From Streptomyces olivoverticillatus (lineage in GTDB: Bacteria > Actinomycetota > Actinomycetes > Streptomycetales > Streptomycetaceae): a stretch of 64,000 bases of DNA. Shown in pieces: positions 63,281-64,000 of the stretch. The translations under genes and the position numbers were made by a program. The stretch is taken from NCBI RefSeq assembly GCF_014203555.1, contig NZ_JACHJH010000002.1, positions 652,791 to 716,790 of the forward strand, in the 5' to 3' direction. Under the pieces are notes generated by a model. The model saw nothing but the letters and a program-made list of their open reading frames with translations, had not been told where the DNA came from and ran no database searches. Each line of letters starts with the position of its first letter. Position 1 is the stretch's first letter.

Positions 63281-63871
63281 TTACGGCGTCGCGAACGTGA
63301 AGTTCGAGTGGTTCGTCGCCAGTTGGGTGCCGTCCGGGCCGTACGCCGTTACCTGGAGCTGCCAGTGGACGTTCGGGGTCGGCACGATGAAGGTCGGCTT
63401 CCAGTCCGTGCTGTCCCAGCCGAGGATGGGGGAGCCGATCGTGCTGTCGTCGCTCATGCTGATCTTGGTGGCTTCGTTGTAGGTGTGCCACTTGATGTAG
63501 CCGGTCCTGCCTTTGAGGCCCGTGAAGGTCATGTTCACCTGGACCTTGGTGACCGTCGGGGTCACCGCACCCGCGAACGCCACGCTGTCGATTCTCGCCG
63601 AGACGCGGACGGTGGAGGCCGGGGTGGGCGGGGAGGGCGTGGGTGAGGCGGCGAGCGTGGTGGGCGGCGAGGGGGTCGGGGTCGGGCCGTCTGTGGTGTG
63701 CGAGGCGAAGGGGCCCGCCTTGACCAGGACCGGAATCGTGGCCGCCAGGACCACGGCCAGGCCGCCCGTCACCCAGTACGTCCACACCCGCGACCAGAAG
63801 CGGTTGTCGGGCGGGGCCGGCGGGGTCGGCGGCGGCTCCGGTGGTGGTGGAGGGTCTCCGTCCTGGCTCAA
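63281..63871 (-). CDS. Single-pass membrane protein with extracellular domain
   Basis: The 196-residue protein has a Pro-rich cytoplasmic start (GDPPPPPEPPPTPPAPP), one helix (YWVTGGLAVVLAATIPVLV), a Thr/Pro/Ser linker and a C-terminal beta domain (VRVSARIDSVAFAGAV, VNMTFTGLKGRTGYIKWHTY, NVHWQLQVTAYGPDG). It probably displays its domain on the cell surface. It is upstream of the secreted Cys protein and the two may act together. The function is unknown. The last 129 bases of the window beyond it show no gene. Confidence 0.6.
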   Translation of the reverse strand: MSQDGDPPPPPEPPPTPPAPPDNRFWSRVWTYWVTGGLAVVLAATIPVLVKAGPFASHTTDGPTPTPSPPTTLAASPTPSPPTPASTVRVSARIDSVAFAGAVTPTVTKVQVNMTFTGLKGRTGYIKWHTYNEATKISMSDDSTIGSPILGWDSTDWKPTFIVPTPNVHWQLQVTAYGPDGTQLATNHSNFTFATP

Positions 63872-64000
63872 TGCGCCACCCCCGTCGGTCGCCTCGCGCT
63901 TGAGAGGACGCTACACCCGGAATCAGCCATTCGGGCGGCGGATGGCAGGCTTCGGGGGCGTACGGGCGGGCGTGCGCCCCCACCCCCGTCAGACCCCCTC

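Overview
The window is high-GC actinobacterial chromosome, almost certainly Streptomyces. GC is about 70 percent with strong third-position bias. It carries Scr1-type regulators with a DUF397 partner, SCO2322, DUF6230, DUF6114, DUF6247 and DUF6255 family proteins, an F420-type oxidoreductase, a RamS/RamC-like lanthipeptide locus and a class A rnpB gene. Genes are often chained by ATGA or GTGA overlaps.

Layout. 0-1.8 kb: end of a membrane protein, a yybP-ykoY-type (manganese) riboswitch in front of a GDT1/TMEM165 gene, and a beta-repeat lipoprotein. 1.8-8 kb is a worn accessory patch. It has a DUF6255 pair, an intact IS5-type element inserted in the last codons of a GntR regulator, a NUDIX/UTRA-only pair, gene remnants, a racemase flanked by inverted copies of an IS end, and a deleted transposase. 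8-17.8 kb holds ordinary metabolic and membrane genes, including an MFS pump fused to a MarR-like domain, a GT87-PAP2 fusion and the DUF6230/DUF6114 group. 18-20.8 kb has divergent cyp125 and fadA5 homologues of steroid side-chain degradation. 20.8-26.6 kb is a five-gene ECF transporter operon with two exported proteins. 26.9-28.6 kb is an aldehyde dehydrogenase-ferredoxin pair. 28.7-35.8 kb is the ram/amf-like morphogenetic lanthipeptide locus (synthetase, 39-aa precursor, two ABC exporters, regulator). 35.9-40 kb has a KstR-like repressor divergent from a glycosyltransferase, methyltransferase and cyclase-like operon. 40-46.5 kb has a maleylpyruvate isomerase-type protein, an LLM oxidoreductase, an amidase, a methyltransferase and a two-component system. 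46.7-49.7 kb is a MaoC/alcohol dehydrogenase/SDR operon. 50-57.6 kb is housekeeping (Nif3, zinc-ribbon protein, RNase H/phosphatase, YaaA, rnpB) interrupted by an Scr1/DUF397 module. 57.6-64 kb has a toxin-antitoxin-like pair with a small upstream ORF, a TetR/SDR pair, a second two-component system, a broken aldo/keto reductase and two exported or anchored proteins.

Cooperation. Three 14-bp sites fitting the KstR consensus TNNAACNNGTTNNA lie before fadA5, between kstR and the glycosyltransferase operon, and before the MaoC operon. A different dyad is shared by the cyp125 and aldehyde dehydrogenase promoters. Together these suggest a scattered steroid or isoprenoid side-chain regulon; no ring-degradation genes are visible here. 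The least understood units are the KstR-linked glycosyltransferase-methyltransferase-cyclase operon and the ECF transporter with its membrane-anchored alpha-barrel protein.
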